This document shows, one piece after another, positions 9,676 to 18,575 of a DNA stretch of 64,000 nucleotides. The first letter of the stretch is position 1. Each line of letters opens with the position of its first letter. This stretch comes from Chamaecyparis obtusa (Eukaryota; Streptophyta; Pinopsida; Cupressales; Cupressaceae), in assembly GCA_027943335.1 (NCBI GenBank), contig BSBK01002159.1, positions 1,411,501 to 1,475,500 on the forward strand, read 5' to 3'. Below the pieces are notes generated by a model. It made no database searches, was not told where the DNA came from, and was given only the letters and a program-made list of their open reading frames with translations. Both the position numbers and the translations under genes were made by a program.

Positions 9676-11222
9676 CAATTAAAGAGAAAAGCTGAGATAG
9701 GCCACTCACCGGCTATGAAAGCACTCCGTTCATGCAAAGAAAACCGAAAGTGGATGCCCTTGGCTTGATAACTATTCTTCTTTCGACTTTCCGGATTTGT
9801 ACACCCTCTATGAAATTCTGAATGGTATCTCGATGCAATTGCCTTGTCAAACAAAACTTGATGTCCTTGACCTTGTCACAATCCACACTTCACACCACAA
9901 TCTTTACTTGTCAAAATTCTGAGAATAAGGCCTTCAAATATGGATCAAATCCTCCTTCCAAACACCTCCAAATGCAGTCGTTCATGCCCAGGCCTGCTAC
10001 CTAAGCCAAGTCGCCACCTTGCTATGACAGTTTCGCTCCAAAATATGATGCAAACTGCTGCCGAAATTGATGGAAATTCGCTGTTTTAAGCCCAGATTTC
10101 GCTCCTATAATAGCAGAGAGGAATCACAATTTGAATGTGAGGGAAATGAAGATGATGGCCTTCCCTTTATACCTGCCGCTAGGCCTAATTTCAAGGCTGA
10201 CCTGCCACACATTTGGTAATAAAAAAAAATTAATAAGTTGCTAATAACAGGGCCGACTTTGCAAAAGGTAAATTAATTTCGAAATTTTAAGAAAAAGTCT
10301 TTTAGAATAGCTTCGAAATTAATAAATGCTAGGGCCATTTTGAAATCAAAATGCTAAGTTTCGATTTATCTTGACACAACACCCCAGAATTTAATTAAAA
10401 CCCCAATGCAATTTCGAAAATGCCAAGAAATGATTATTTGAAAATCGAAAATTATGGTGCACCTCCAAATTTTAAACCTTTCAAATATTTCATAATCCAA
10501 TCAAATTAGAGATCGAAAATAGTCATTGATATTTGTAACTTGATTCAAAATTAGACATGATTACTTTGCCCAATGAGAATTTCGAATTTGATGCAAGAAA
10601 CTGGCAAACATACAATCTGATTTGGAAAATCATCACAATCAGCAATTTAAAACTAAAAATCGAAAATCTCATGATATTGAATTTGATTCCAATGAAATTT
10701 ACATTTGACGAATAAGCCTCAAAATTGAACTTCAAGATTTTTAGAAATTATTAGCCCCAACAAAAATCGAAATCCAACCAAAATTTGCCAATGCCATGAA
10801 AATATCACTATCTCAATTGCCCTTCAAAATTTCGAATTTACCAAGCATGGGAAATTGAGGAATTTTAAAGAATCTCAAATTTGGCAACTTGAAAAAGAAA
10901 ATCTCGGTTTTAGCAATCATTAACTCCAATTATCAACAAAATCGAAGATCCACAATAAAGATTGCAAATTGTCAAGAAGTTTTCAATGCTTTGTAAAAGT
11001 TCGTTAATTTGCAAGTGAAAACCACATTCACCACATGAAGTTCAAACCATGTTCATCATCCTATCAAAATTTCGAAATCATAACCACATCCATATTGCAA
11101 ATCTAAGCATCATTGCTCTCAGAATCCAAACAATCAAGATTAAGCCAAGCAAAAATCCAAGCTCCAAAAATTCAGAATGGGGGTCCCCATGATATGGAGT
11201 GATGTTGTAAAACCTCACAACA
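9676..11222 (-). other. AT-rich 5' U3 of GL1 with recurrent TTCGAA/TCGAAA motifs
   Basis: No coding sequence. Between about 10265 and 11075 variants of AATTTCGAAATT and AAAATCGAAA recur more than ten times, far more than the local composition suggests. The LTR terminus is at 11222. Confidence 0.5.
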
Positions 11223-12537
11223 GGAACCTCGGGAGTGAGCGGTCACGGACGGCACTATACATGACAAAATCACTGTGAACCACGCAATCTCCGATCTTCT
11301 TCAGACAATTCCAAGGTTGTTGGCATGGAATCTTATTGCATTGCAAGACCAGCATGAGTAAAGGCACCGAGAGCAACGTCAAAAACAAATACTGCAACAA
11401 TACCAAGAAAAGAGTCATAGGGAGGAAGAAGAACAAGATAACAGCCGATGTCGTACCCAGGCAATTAATGCCCCTACGACCAAATCAGGACTGATTTATA
11501 AAATATACTCAAGGGGAGGGAGGAGCACTAAGGAGAGCTCTTTGTTTGAGAGAGAAAAGTGAGAGGAGATAGCAATTACGAGAAATTGTTCAAAGTTCAA
11601 AGAGTCCAACAAGAAGTAGGAGCCGTAGTGTGAGCCAAAGTCTAAGTCAAGAGAGGGCAAGACTGCATGCATCGTGTGAGTTAGAAGAGATCGCCAAAAA
11701 CCTACCACTACCAAACAACGAAGTAAGTGAAGATCTCATCGACTAGGTAAGTAACCAAGCGGCACATTCTACTTCTAAAGACTTCGAATCTACAGACAAT
11801 ACCAGTACCACAAGCTCGTCTATACATTCATTACGTGAGAAAGGGGAAGAACAGAACCTCCAAACCAAGGTTGCTAAAATTTTTTAAACTAATTTACACC
11901 GCATTGAGAATCTATCCCTCGGAGACGAACTGGGAATAAGGGGCCTGAGCCGAACTCTATGGGGAGGAGAGAGTACAAAAAATGAAGATGATCGATGTGT
12001 AGAAGGCACAAGTTGACATATAGAGAGCTTGCGTGTGGCCGAAAGAGAAAGAGAAGCACTGGAATGCAGTTGACAAATGCTCCAATTTGGTCATATAGAC
12101 AGGTTACCTATCAAGCGAGAACGATGGTGAACACCCCAGTGGGGAAAATACTCCCCAAATTTACAAGGGGCAGATCGAAGGATTCTGTATGCCATTGCAA
12201 AACCTATGTAACCATATGGGAAGCAAGTCGACAAGATGACCAAGATTACTTGTTGAATGCCTTTCCTACCACACTACAGGAATTGCCATCAACTAACATA
12301 CAGACCTACCAAACACAAGTGACGCAACATGGGACAACCTCAGAAAGCCATTTCAAGAAGAGTCTAAACTGCTGAGAGAAAACAATAAAATTATTGCAGA
12401 AATTCACAACGCAAAGCAAGGGAAGAGTGAGAACGTACAAGATTACAATCGTAGGCACGGCGAAATGTTGGGCAAGTCGGAGAATCAACTAGGGGTTCAT
12501 CAAGGGGTTGGTTCCCTTATTGCACAAAAGATGAAAG
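11223..12537 (+). pseudogene. Element H leader ORF and gag (degenerate)
   Basis: Two blocks match element D. Around 11280-11450 the frame reads ...SDLLQTIPRLLAWNLIALQD..., parallel to LLNQLPRLLAQAALA in D's leader ORF. From about 12130 the gag core reads ILPKFTRGRSKDSVCHC, then TYVTIWEA and FPTTLQELP, parallel to LSKFHDDGKGDPARHC, TCETIWSA and FPATLRGVA in D. Stops and frameshifts interrupt both. The gag breaks off in QKMKV at 12537, where a solo LTR is inserted, and continues at 13619. The product would have been a Ty3/gypsy capsid polyprotein. Confidence 0.7.
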
Positions 12538-13618
12538 TGTTGGCATAAAGCTTAGTTGTCATCATTGGCAAACATCAAACACACCGGTACTCAAGATTAG
12601 AACAACAGTGGTGAACCGGTAGACTCACTAGGTAAACAGTGTACCTACACCGATTACATTAATACCAGTTCAGTCTTGTCCAACCAGTCTAGTAGAGCAC
12701 CACAGGAGGCAAATGACTAAACCGGTAGTACACCGGCTTACAGATTTACGGTCAATGCTTTACAATCCGATCTGGATTTTGCGAACCGTTTTTAGTAGAA
12801 CTGGAGTTAGTTTTTTCTACGAGCATTTCAAGGTGGACTGAAGATCTGTTTGCGAGCTTTTTGATCGAGTTCTGCATGCGTGATTTTCGGATCATTTTCC
12901 AGAACAGCAGTTTTTTGGATGAGTTAGAGCTTGGCAGCATCGTTTGATGTAATAATAAGAAAATTCTTATTAATACAGGTCATCATGCATTAGAGGTGTT
13001 GTTGAAAACCAAGAGCGCAGAGAGAGAGAGAGAGAGTAGAGCAGAAGAGAAGAATCTTCTGAGAAGGGATATAGTCATTGAGAGTGAAAGAGAAAGATTC
13101 AACAGTCGAGCTGAGCAAGGAGAGAACAAGTATGATCTGATCAACAAATCAAGTGTCAAAGAAGATCATTTCTTTTATTGTGTGAAGCACATAAATCCCT
13201 TCGTCAGGGTGAACCCTAACAGGTTTTGTTGTATAAATCCCTTTACTGGATAACATTTTTATTGGTGTTTTTAAGTCCTTTGACAAGGTGACTCCTTACA
13301 GGGACAAGATCTTAACTGATCTCTATTAAATCCCTTTACCGGGTAGCATTCTAACCAGTGCTTTGTAAGCCTTTAGCCGGCCAAATTTATTATTGTGGTA
13401 GTGGAGTTTCGTGGGTTCTGTCCCACCATGGTTTTTTCCTTCTAACCAAGGGTTTCCACATATATATCTTGTGTTGGCCTGTGCATGTGATTTCTATTTA
13501 TGATTATTTAAGCATTCTTTATATTTTCAGCATAAACCGGATAAGAACCAAAAAAAGATTAAAAGAAATTGAATTTACCAATTGACCCCCCCCTCTCAGT
13601 AATCGGTTAGGATTAACA
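12538..13618 (+). mobile_element. Copia-like solo LTR (1081 bp)
   Basis: Starts TGTTGGCAT and ends ...GGTTAGGATTAACA after a polypyrimidine tract (ACCCCCCCCTCTCAG). Flanks are GAAAG (12533-12537) and AAAAG (13619-13623), a 4/5 match for a target duplication. Removing the segment rejoins the gag frame of element H (...QKMKV then VPQYPYANAYNQ). It contains a GA-rich microsatellite (13019-13034) and the duplicated AAATCCCTTTAC motif. Confidence 0.75.
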
Positions 13619-13773
13619 AAAAGTGGTGCCCCAGTACCCATATGCCAATGCTTACAATCAGGTGATGGACATCGAGAGCGAGAGCAAAACATCACGGGGA
13701 AAGAACAAGATTAATGATGATGATAGTACGAATGAGAGCAGTGATGAAGGGACATGTTGTGTATGATGGAGCT
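13619..13773 (+). pseudogene. Element H gag, central fragment
   Basis: The frame reads VPQYPYANAYNQVMDIESES, followed by NDDDSTNESSDEG. This corresponds to VPPTSYDNAYNRAMDLESEN and the Ser/Asp/Glu-rich tract of element D gag. It ends at the reversed giant LTR starting 13774, and the downstream zinc-knuckle part resumes at 30466. Confidence 0.75.
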
Positions 13774-13875
13774 TGTTGGCTAAAAATTTTGTAAGTCACT
13801 ATGACCACAACTTACAAAATTGTGACTTTAGGCAATGTCTCATGACATTTCTCTCTCCTCTCAGCCATAGGGGAG
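13774..13875 (-). mobile_element. 3' end of a reversed giant LTR (GL2)
   Basis: The sequence starts TGTTGGCTAAAAATTTTGTA, the reverse complement of the last bases of the GE and GL3 LTRs, and continues parallel to them for about 100 bp. It is inverted relative to the next segment, giving a palindrome-like pair. With 29609-30465 it forms the two surviving ends of one reversed LTR into which element GE inserted. Confidence 0.65.
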
Positions 13876-13996
13876 CCACCTACCGTAAGAAGGGAGTGTC
13901 CCCTATTCCTGAGAGGAGAGATTTATCTCACTATAGTGTTGCCTAAGCAATTTTGTAAGGTGTAGTCTTAGCAACTTACAAAATGTTTAGCCAATA
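13876..13996 (+). mobile_element. Remnant of the 5' LTR of element GE
   Basis: About 120 bp parallel to the end of the 3' LTR (29470-29608), including GCCACCTACCGTAAGAAGGG, GAGAGGAGAGATTTATCTCA and a terminal TTTAGCCAATA. The primer binding site follows at 14002. The other 6.8 kb of the 5' LTR is missing, lost in a deletion that fused it with the reversed LTR. Confidence 0.65.
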
Positions 13997-14001
13997 GTTT
14001 T

Positions 14002-14019
14002 TGGCGACTCCGTTGGGGA
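14002..14019 (+). promoter_or_regulatory. Primer binding site of GE
   Basis: TGGCGACTCCGTTGGGGA, six bases after the LTR end. The form is like the site used by Tat/Ogre-type gypsy elements (known of the family). Confidence 0.7.
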
Positions 14020-14088
14020 TAACGAACACATTCGGAAGCCACACGCTTTCGTTTGAAGTTAGTATTTTACCCATTGTTCTAAATTTAA

Positions 14089-15285
14089 TTGTTTACAGTA
14101 GAGGGTTTTCGCATTTACAAACATCATTCTAAAGGAGAAGGTTCAAAAGGTGCTACCCCAGGTTGGTCTCGAAAAGCCAAGCTTAATTTGCTTACCAATA
14201 AAACTCCTCTTGAACGAACTACAAGTTACCCACCATCCAGAAAGAAGAGCCCTGTTCTAGGTGAAACTTCACTTTTCTTCCAGAAACCATTAGTTCCATT
14301 TATTTTTCCTAAGATGGCTGGTACGGGTCCATGGGGAACGGCTTTTGGTCTTTTGAATCTTGCTCCACCGTTACACCCATTACCACAAGGTTCACGAAAG
14401 AATTTGCCCAAATTCTACGGAGATGGGAAACAACACCTTGATGACAATATCAAAGCCTTTTACATTGCATGTGGCGTGTTTGGTGTGGAGTATCAGGATG
14501 TCTCTGTGAGGCTTTTCATTGAAACCTTGCAAGGTATTGTTGCAGATTGGTTCTTCAATTTGGCTACAGGAGCAATCACTGATTGCAAATCCTTGAAAAC
14601 CAAATTTGAAGAATATTTTAAGCCTGTGCAAGATGAGCATGCATTGCTTGCTCAACTTACCCAAATGAAGAAAGATGCACAAGAGGGTATGCGAGAGTTC
14701 ATTGCAAAATTCAACAAGTTGGAAAATCATATTCCAACTTCTTCACAACCCACTGCCGAAAATCTCAAGTGTTTCTTCATTAATACTCAACTCCCGGAAG
14801 TTAGTTTCTTGCTAAGGAGAGTTGTTCCTACCAGTCTAGCAAATGCTCAAACCCTAGCAACAGAGATTGAAGATGATCTTATCGTGGCTGGTAAGATACA
14901 AAGGGACAGCTCTAAAGGAAACTCTAATGATGCTTCTTCCTCAGCAAGTACCTATCCTATGGTGCTAAAATTGGCTAATGAGTTACTTGCCCTTAAAAAG
15001 AAAAATTTTCAAAATTCTTTCAATACTCTATACAAAGATGTTCCCCGGAGAACATTTCCTAATGCTGCTCACAATTACGCAGCAAAGAATCAAGAAAAGC
15101 TTTCTCCTCCAGAAAGGCTTGCACTTGAAGCTCCCCTTGGCAATCAAGCCATAGGATGCTTTGAGAATGATCAATCTGGTACCCTATCAGAAGATTATCA
15201 AACGGAGGATGATGCTGCCCTATACAATGAAAATGTTGGAGCAGTTGGCGACTCTAACATAGGGTATGTTTACTATGAAGATTAG
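14089..15285 (+). CDS. gag polyprotein of element GE
   Basis: The open frame runs from 14089; the first in-frame ATG is at 14314 (MAGTGPWGTAFG). The capsid part follows (NLPKFYGDGKQHLDD, ADWFFNLATGAITDCKSLKT, FEEYFKPVQDEHALLAQLTQ, EGMREFIAKFNKLENHIP), typical of plant Ty3/gypsy gag. The C-terminal part is acidic and shows no clear CCHC knuckle. The product would form the virus-like particle that packages the RNA. The frame ends at a TAG just before the protease region. It is intact over almost 400 codons, so GE is not very old. Confidence 0.75.
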   Translation: MFTVEGFRIYKHHSKGEGSKGATPGWSRKAKLNLLTNKTPLERTTSYPPSRKKSPVLGETSLFFQKPLVPFIFPKMAGTGPWGTAFGLLNLAPPLHPLPQGSRKNLPKFYGDGKQHLDDNIKAFYIACGVFGVEYQDVSVRLFIETLQGIVADWFFNLATGAITDCKSLKTKFEEYFKPVQDEHALLAQLTQMKKDAQEGMREFIAKFNKLENHIPTSSQPTAENLKCFFINTQLPEVSFLLRRVVPTSLANAQTLATEIEDDLIVAGKIQRDSSKGNSNDASSSASTYPMVLKLANELLALKKKNFQNSFNTLYKDVPRRTFPNAAHNYAAKNQEKLSPPERLALEAPLGNQAIGCFENDQSGTLSEDYQTEDDAALYNENVGAVGDSNIGYVYYED

Positions 15286-15321
15286 GATCCCAAAGAAAGT
15301 TTTGGTCAAGCTTATGCGGTT

Positions 15322-15882
15322 ATGACACGTTCCCAAACACAGCTACCTAGACAGAAAGATGAAGCTGCTAAAGCAAACATTGATGTACAAACACCTGTCA
15401 CGCTTGTGAAAAGAGGAACACCGCTGCCTACTCTTCCCACGAATGCAGCTAAAAACCAAGTACAACCACTACTCATTTTGTTTCTTCTAGTATACCGAGA
15501 CCCAGTGTGTCTAATCCAAAGCCTGAAGCTGAAACCTTTTCCTCCTCTTTAGCTAGTTCAATTCAAGCATTTAATATAATAGATCATGCTAAGAAGACTA
15601 TGATTCCGATGTCTGAGGTTGAATATCTGCAAACTTATCCAGATCAGCTAGAAAGGCTCAACAAGTTTGTCAAACAATCGCAACCTACCCAAGCTCACGT
15701 TGTTGCCTCAGAACCTAAAAGTTTGTCTAATAACTTAATTACTATTCCTTCATCTGTTTCTGGAAAGATAGAACCTTTCTATATTTCCCTGCTTATCAAT
15801 GGTTTCATGTTAAGTAACTATGTTATTGATTCAGGAGCATCTGATAATGTCATGCTAGCCAAAGTAGCTGAAGCCTTAGGTC
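15322..15882 (+). pseudogene. Linker and N-terminal aspartic protease of GE
   Basis: Two overlapping frames (15322-15552 and 15507-15882) show one frameshift. The second contains EPFYISLLINGFMLSNYVI then DSGASDNVM, the catalytic Asp motif of a retropepsin. The frame is cut at AGGTC (15878-15882) by insertion of element M and resumes after the duplicated AGGTC at 21144. Confidence 0.75.
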
Positions 15883-16163
15883 TGTTTAACCTCTAGGGTA
15901 AACTTAATATTGCACAGACATAGTACAGGAAATATAATAAACACAGGATATATCAGAGAATAATAGATACTTTCATTAATCATTCCAGACTGGCAAGTAC
16001 ATTTACATCATAATCCCTCCTATCCTTCACCCGTAGGTGGTACATATTTATCTACCCGAAGGGGTGTGACCAAACATCGTCACTCGTTCCCAACTGTCGG
16101 CAACATAACTAACACCCGTCGGCAAACTAACACCCAACGGCAACATAAACTTTACGGCTAACA
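15883..16163 (-). repeat. 3' LTR of element M
   Basis: On the plus strand it runs TGTTTAACCTCTAGGG...CGGCTAACA. It is 281 bp, close to the other LTR at 20881-21143 but with an extra repeat of the ACACCCGTCGGCAA phrase. Confidence 0.9.
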
Positions 16164-16345
16164 TCATCTCCCCCAAAAAAGAAAGTCGTCTCCGACGACT
16201 CACAACAAAAAGGAGATGAAATACACTATATAGAATAAGAAAATCACTAAGAAGGGGTGGAGGGGCATCCCTGAAAGAGCTGAACTGCCACCCTCCCCAT
16301 CAATGTTGCTTCCAGTAGGTCTTTTCCCGTCACATCACATTCCTC

Positions 16346-16684
16346 CTATGCCTGCACCAAACTTGTCTCCAACACATACTTTTCAACTGTAGCCTCCGCT
16401 AACTCTTGTTCAAACAATACTGTCTTCCAAGCCAATCTAACCTTGTCCACTTCCAACTCCTGGGTACCCTGAGTCAAGTGTCGCTCTACTGCCTCCAACA
16501 GGGTGGGCAGCTCCTCCCGAGCTCTCTGTGCATCCACCAAGATAGTCTCACATCCAGCCAACACCTACTCCTCTAAGTGCCTCAAAGTGTAGTACCCTTC
16601 TCGAAAGGCTTCCTCTAGTGCTCTCTCCACCTCCGGCATGCAAACACTCCATGCCTGCAGCAACTCCGGATCTCATCAACTAGT
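16346..16684 (-). pseudogene. Short helical ORF in the 3' part of M
   Basis: From about 16684 the frame reads DPELLQAWSVCMPEVERALEE... to a TAG near 16566, then 72 codons VLAGCETILVDAQRAREELP, followed by LLEAVERHLTQGTQELEVDK and EQELAEATVEKYV. It is rich in Leu, Glu and Ala with heptad-like spacing. It lies between the pol tail and the 3' LTR, where element D has no matching frame. The origin is unknown: a captured fragment or an element-specific ORF. Confidence 0.35.
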
Positions 16685-17029
16685 CACACTCCCCAAAGGC
16701 TGATAACTGAACTGACTGGGGGTATAGGGGGCAACACCATTTTTGTGATTTTCTTCCGATCCCATACTCTTTCTGCCAGGCGCTTATGGTTTCCTCACTA
16801 CCTGCTTATGTCCTTCCCTTCGGTACCATACGTTATTCACTTTGAAGTATTTTTATTTGTCGTCTTTTTGTTTTTTTTAGAGAACCTTATCTCGCAACTC
16901 CCAGTCCTTGCCATCCAAACCCTTCTTCCGTTTTAATACCGTACTTGCTTCTTCTTGTCGTAGGTATTGTTTCAATTGCCATACAAAATGCATTCACAGT
17001 ACCTTTGATATTGTTTCTTCTCACCGTAC

Positions 17030-17760
17030 AGTCTTCCTGATGTGTCGTACCACCTCTCTTTTGCATATGTGACCCCTGCCTTGCCGTACAGATCACGACG
17101 AAGACCTCATTGCTTTGTCGTATACCGTACGGTGTCTAAATGCTGCGTGAATGTACGGTCCGAGCCCTGTTGTGAATCTTGTGCGCGGCTCCTCTCTTCT
17201 CCGTACGGTGGGTGTGCATGTCTTTATGAGCCATACGGCCTCTAATTCCTTATGGCGGATACCTCCATCGTTGTACACTATTATTTCATTCTCCTTTTGC
17301 ACTATGGTCATACAGTCCGTACGGATGTTCCTTCTATTCGATAATTCCTGTCCATGCGTGAGCTTTATAATTCCTATCATACGGTCTCTTTATTCCCTAC
17401 CGTACAGCCTCTGTATTTCCTAACTTGTAGCACGTGCAATATTTCCTCTTTACTTCTCTTCGTACGGAACTCCTTGTTGATCCCTGTCGTGGTCGTATGG
17501 TCAGTACGGAAGTGCTGCCTTGCTATGCAACCCGTCACCTCGTTTGTCGTACGGTGGTATGCAAGTTTTAATCAGCACCTTATTCCCTTTGTCATACGGT
17601 CATATCACCGTACGGTGTTTTTAATGTGCTGCGCTCTCTTTTTTTTCCTTTTTTTTTATTGTTTTTTTTTTCCCTTTTTCCACCGTACGGTCATGCATAG
17701 CCGTACAGGTATTTTTCCAATTTACTGTCTAAATGCTTCTCTGGTCGCCCGTATGGACGG
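17030..17760 (-). repeat. Cluster of CCGTACGG-like palindromes
   Basis: About fifteen occurrences of CCGTACGG or one-base variants (CGTACGG, CCGTACAG, CATACGG) are spread over 730 bp of the 3' untranslated part of M. A few also occur in the 3' part of D (63300-63770) and in its coding region. Confidence 0.7.
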
Positions 17761-17963
17761 CTCTTGGGTCGCCTGCTTGAGCACTCGAGTCCCTTTCCAT
17801 CCTCCCACTCTCAGGTCGCCTGCCTGACCTCTTGAGTCCCTTTCCATCCTCTCGAGTGCTCTGTCCCTTCTCTCAGGTCCATCCTTTCCAGGTAAGGTTT
17901 CAATTTGGACCCATTGATGGCCTCATGTATCCACAGTTCGTCGAGAGTCCACAGAGTGTGCAG

Positions 17964-18554
17964 TCATTCCGTCTCCCTATCGCCGAGTCTGTTTTCAATG
18001 GCGATCCAAAATCTTGGAACCATAGATTCTACAGGGACCACAGTCTCCTTCCCATACATAAGGAGAATAAAGATTTTGAAGGCTGCAGTCTTCCACACAG
18101 GATTCCAATCGTCGTGAACAGGAATGATCTTAGGTTCCTCTTCCTTCTTATATCTCAGTGGGTTTCGCTCATCCAATTTATGCATCGGGACTTCGCTTAC
18201 TTTCGCATCCCCTTCGTTGTATTCACCGTACTCAGACGGAGATGTTTCTGGCTCTTCCTCAATACTTAGTATATTGCATGTTGGTCGAAAAAGATCGTAA
18301 TCCTCTATTTGCCAGTGGAAGAGAGCGTTTAGTGAATCTGCATCCTCCTCTGAGTCTTCTCCCAATCTTAGCACGCCTTCACTATTCGGTTCCATTCCGT
18401 CCCTTCCTTCATCCCTTCGATCGTTTTCTTTTTCGGAGTCAGATTCGAAGGAGGAAGCTATCTCCTCACTCACCAATTGGGTACGGAGATCAATTGTGAA
18501 CTTTTTTCCTCCACTCTCCATTGAAAGGGTATTCCTTTTCCAATTATGGTTCAC
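17964..18554 (-). pseudogene. Protease linker fused directly to integrase C-terminus
   Basis: A 196-codon frame. The first part (NHNWKRNTLSMESGGKKF, then the acidic ESDSEKENDRRDEGRDG) is the post-protease linker seen in D. After WKTAAFKIF it switches abruptly to LLMYGKETVVPVESMVP and RIAIENRLGD-like sequence (here WIAIENRLGD), which in D lies near the end of the integrase. About 4 kb of RT, RNase H and integrase is therefore missing at a clean joint near 18055-18060. Downstream, AINGSKLKPYL (about 17930-17895) matches the pol tail VNGSKLKVY of D. Confidence 0.75.
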
Positions 18555-18575
18555 TTTCCTCTACCCAATATGGCG

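Larger units (their letters stand above)
5012..11222 (-). mobile_element. Giant 6.2-kb solo LTR (GL1) carrying its own ORF
   Basis: The segment has the canonical ends of an LTR, TGTTG...CAACA, and is flanked by a perfect 5-bp duplication GGAAC (5007-5011 and 11223-11227). The two flanks rejoin as one gypsy element (H). There is no gag, pol or second LTR inside, so this is a solo LTR, oriented minus. Reading on the minus strand: about 2.0 kb of AT-rich U3 with repeats, a 3.2-kb protein frame (9225 to 5996), a TATA box near 5750, then about 740 bp of R-U5. The order and distances match the LTR of element GE at 22675-29608, but the non-coding parts do not obviously align, so it is a different family. 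Confidence 0.75.

Noticed and set aside
13774..13996. A MITE
   Set aside because: Both halves match the 3' ends of giant LTRs, and a gypsy primer binding site follows directly, so these are LTR ends rather than a free-standing element. Only genome-wide copies would reopen the question.
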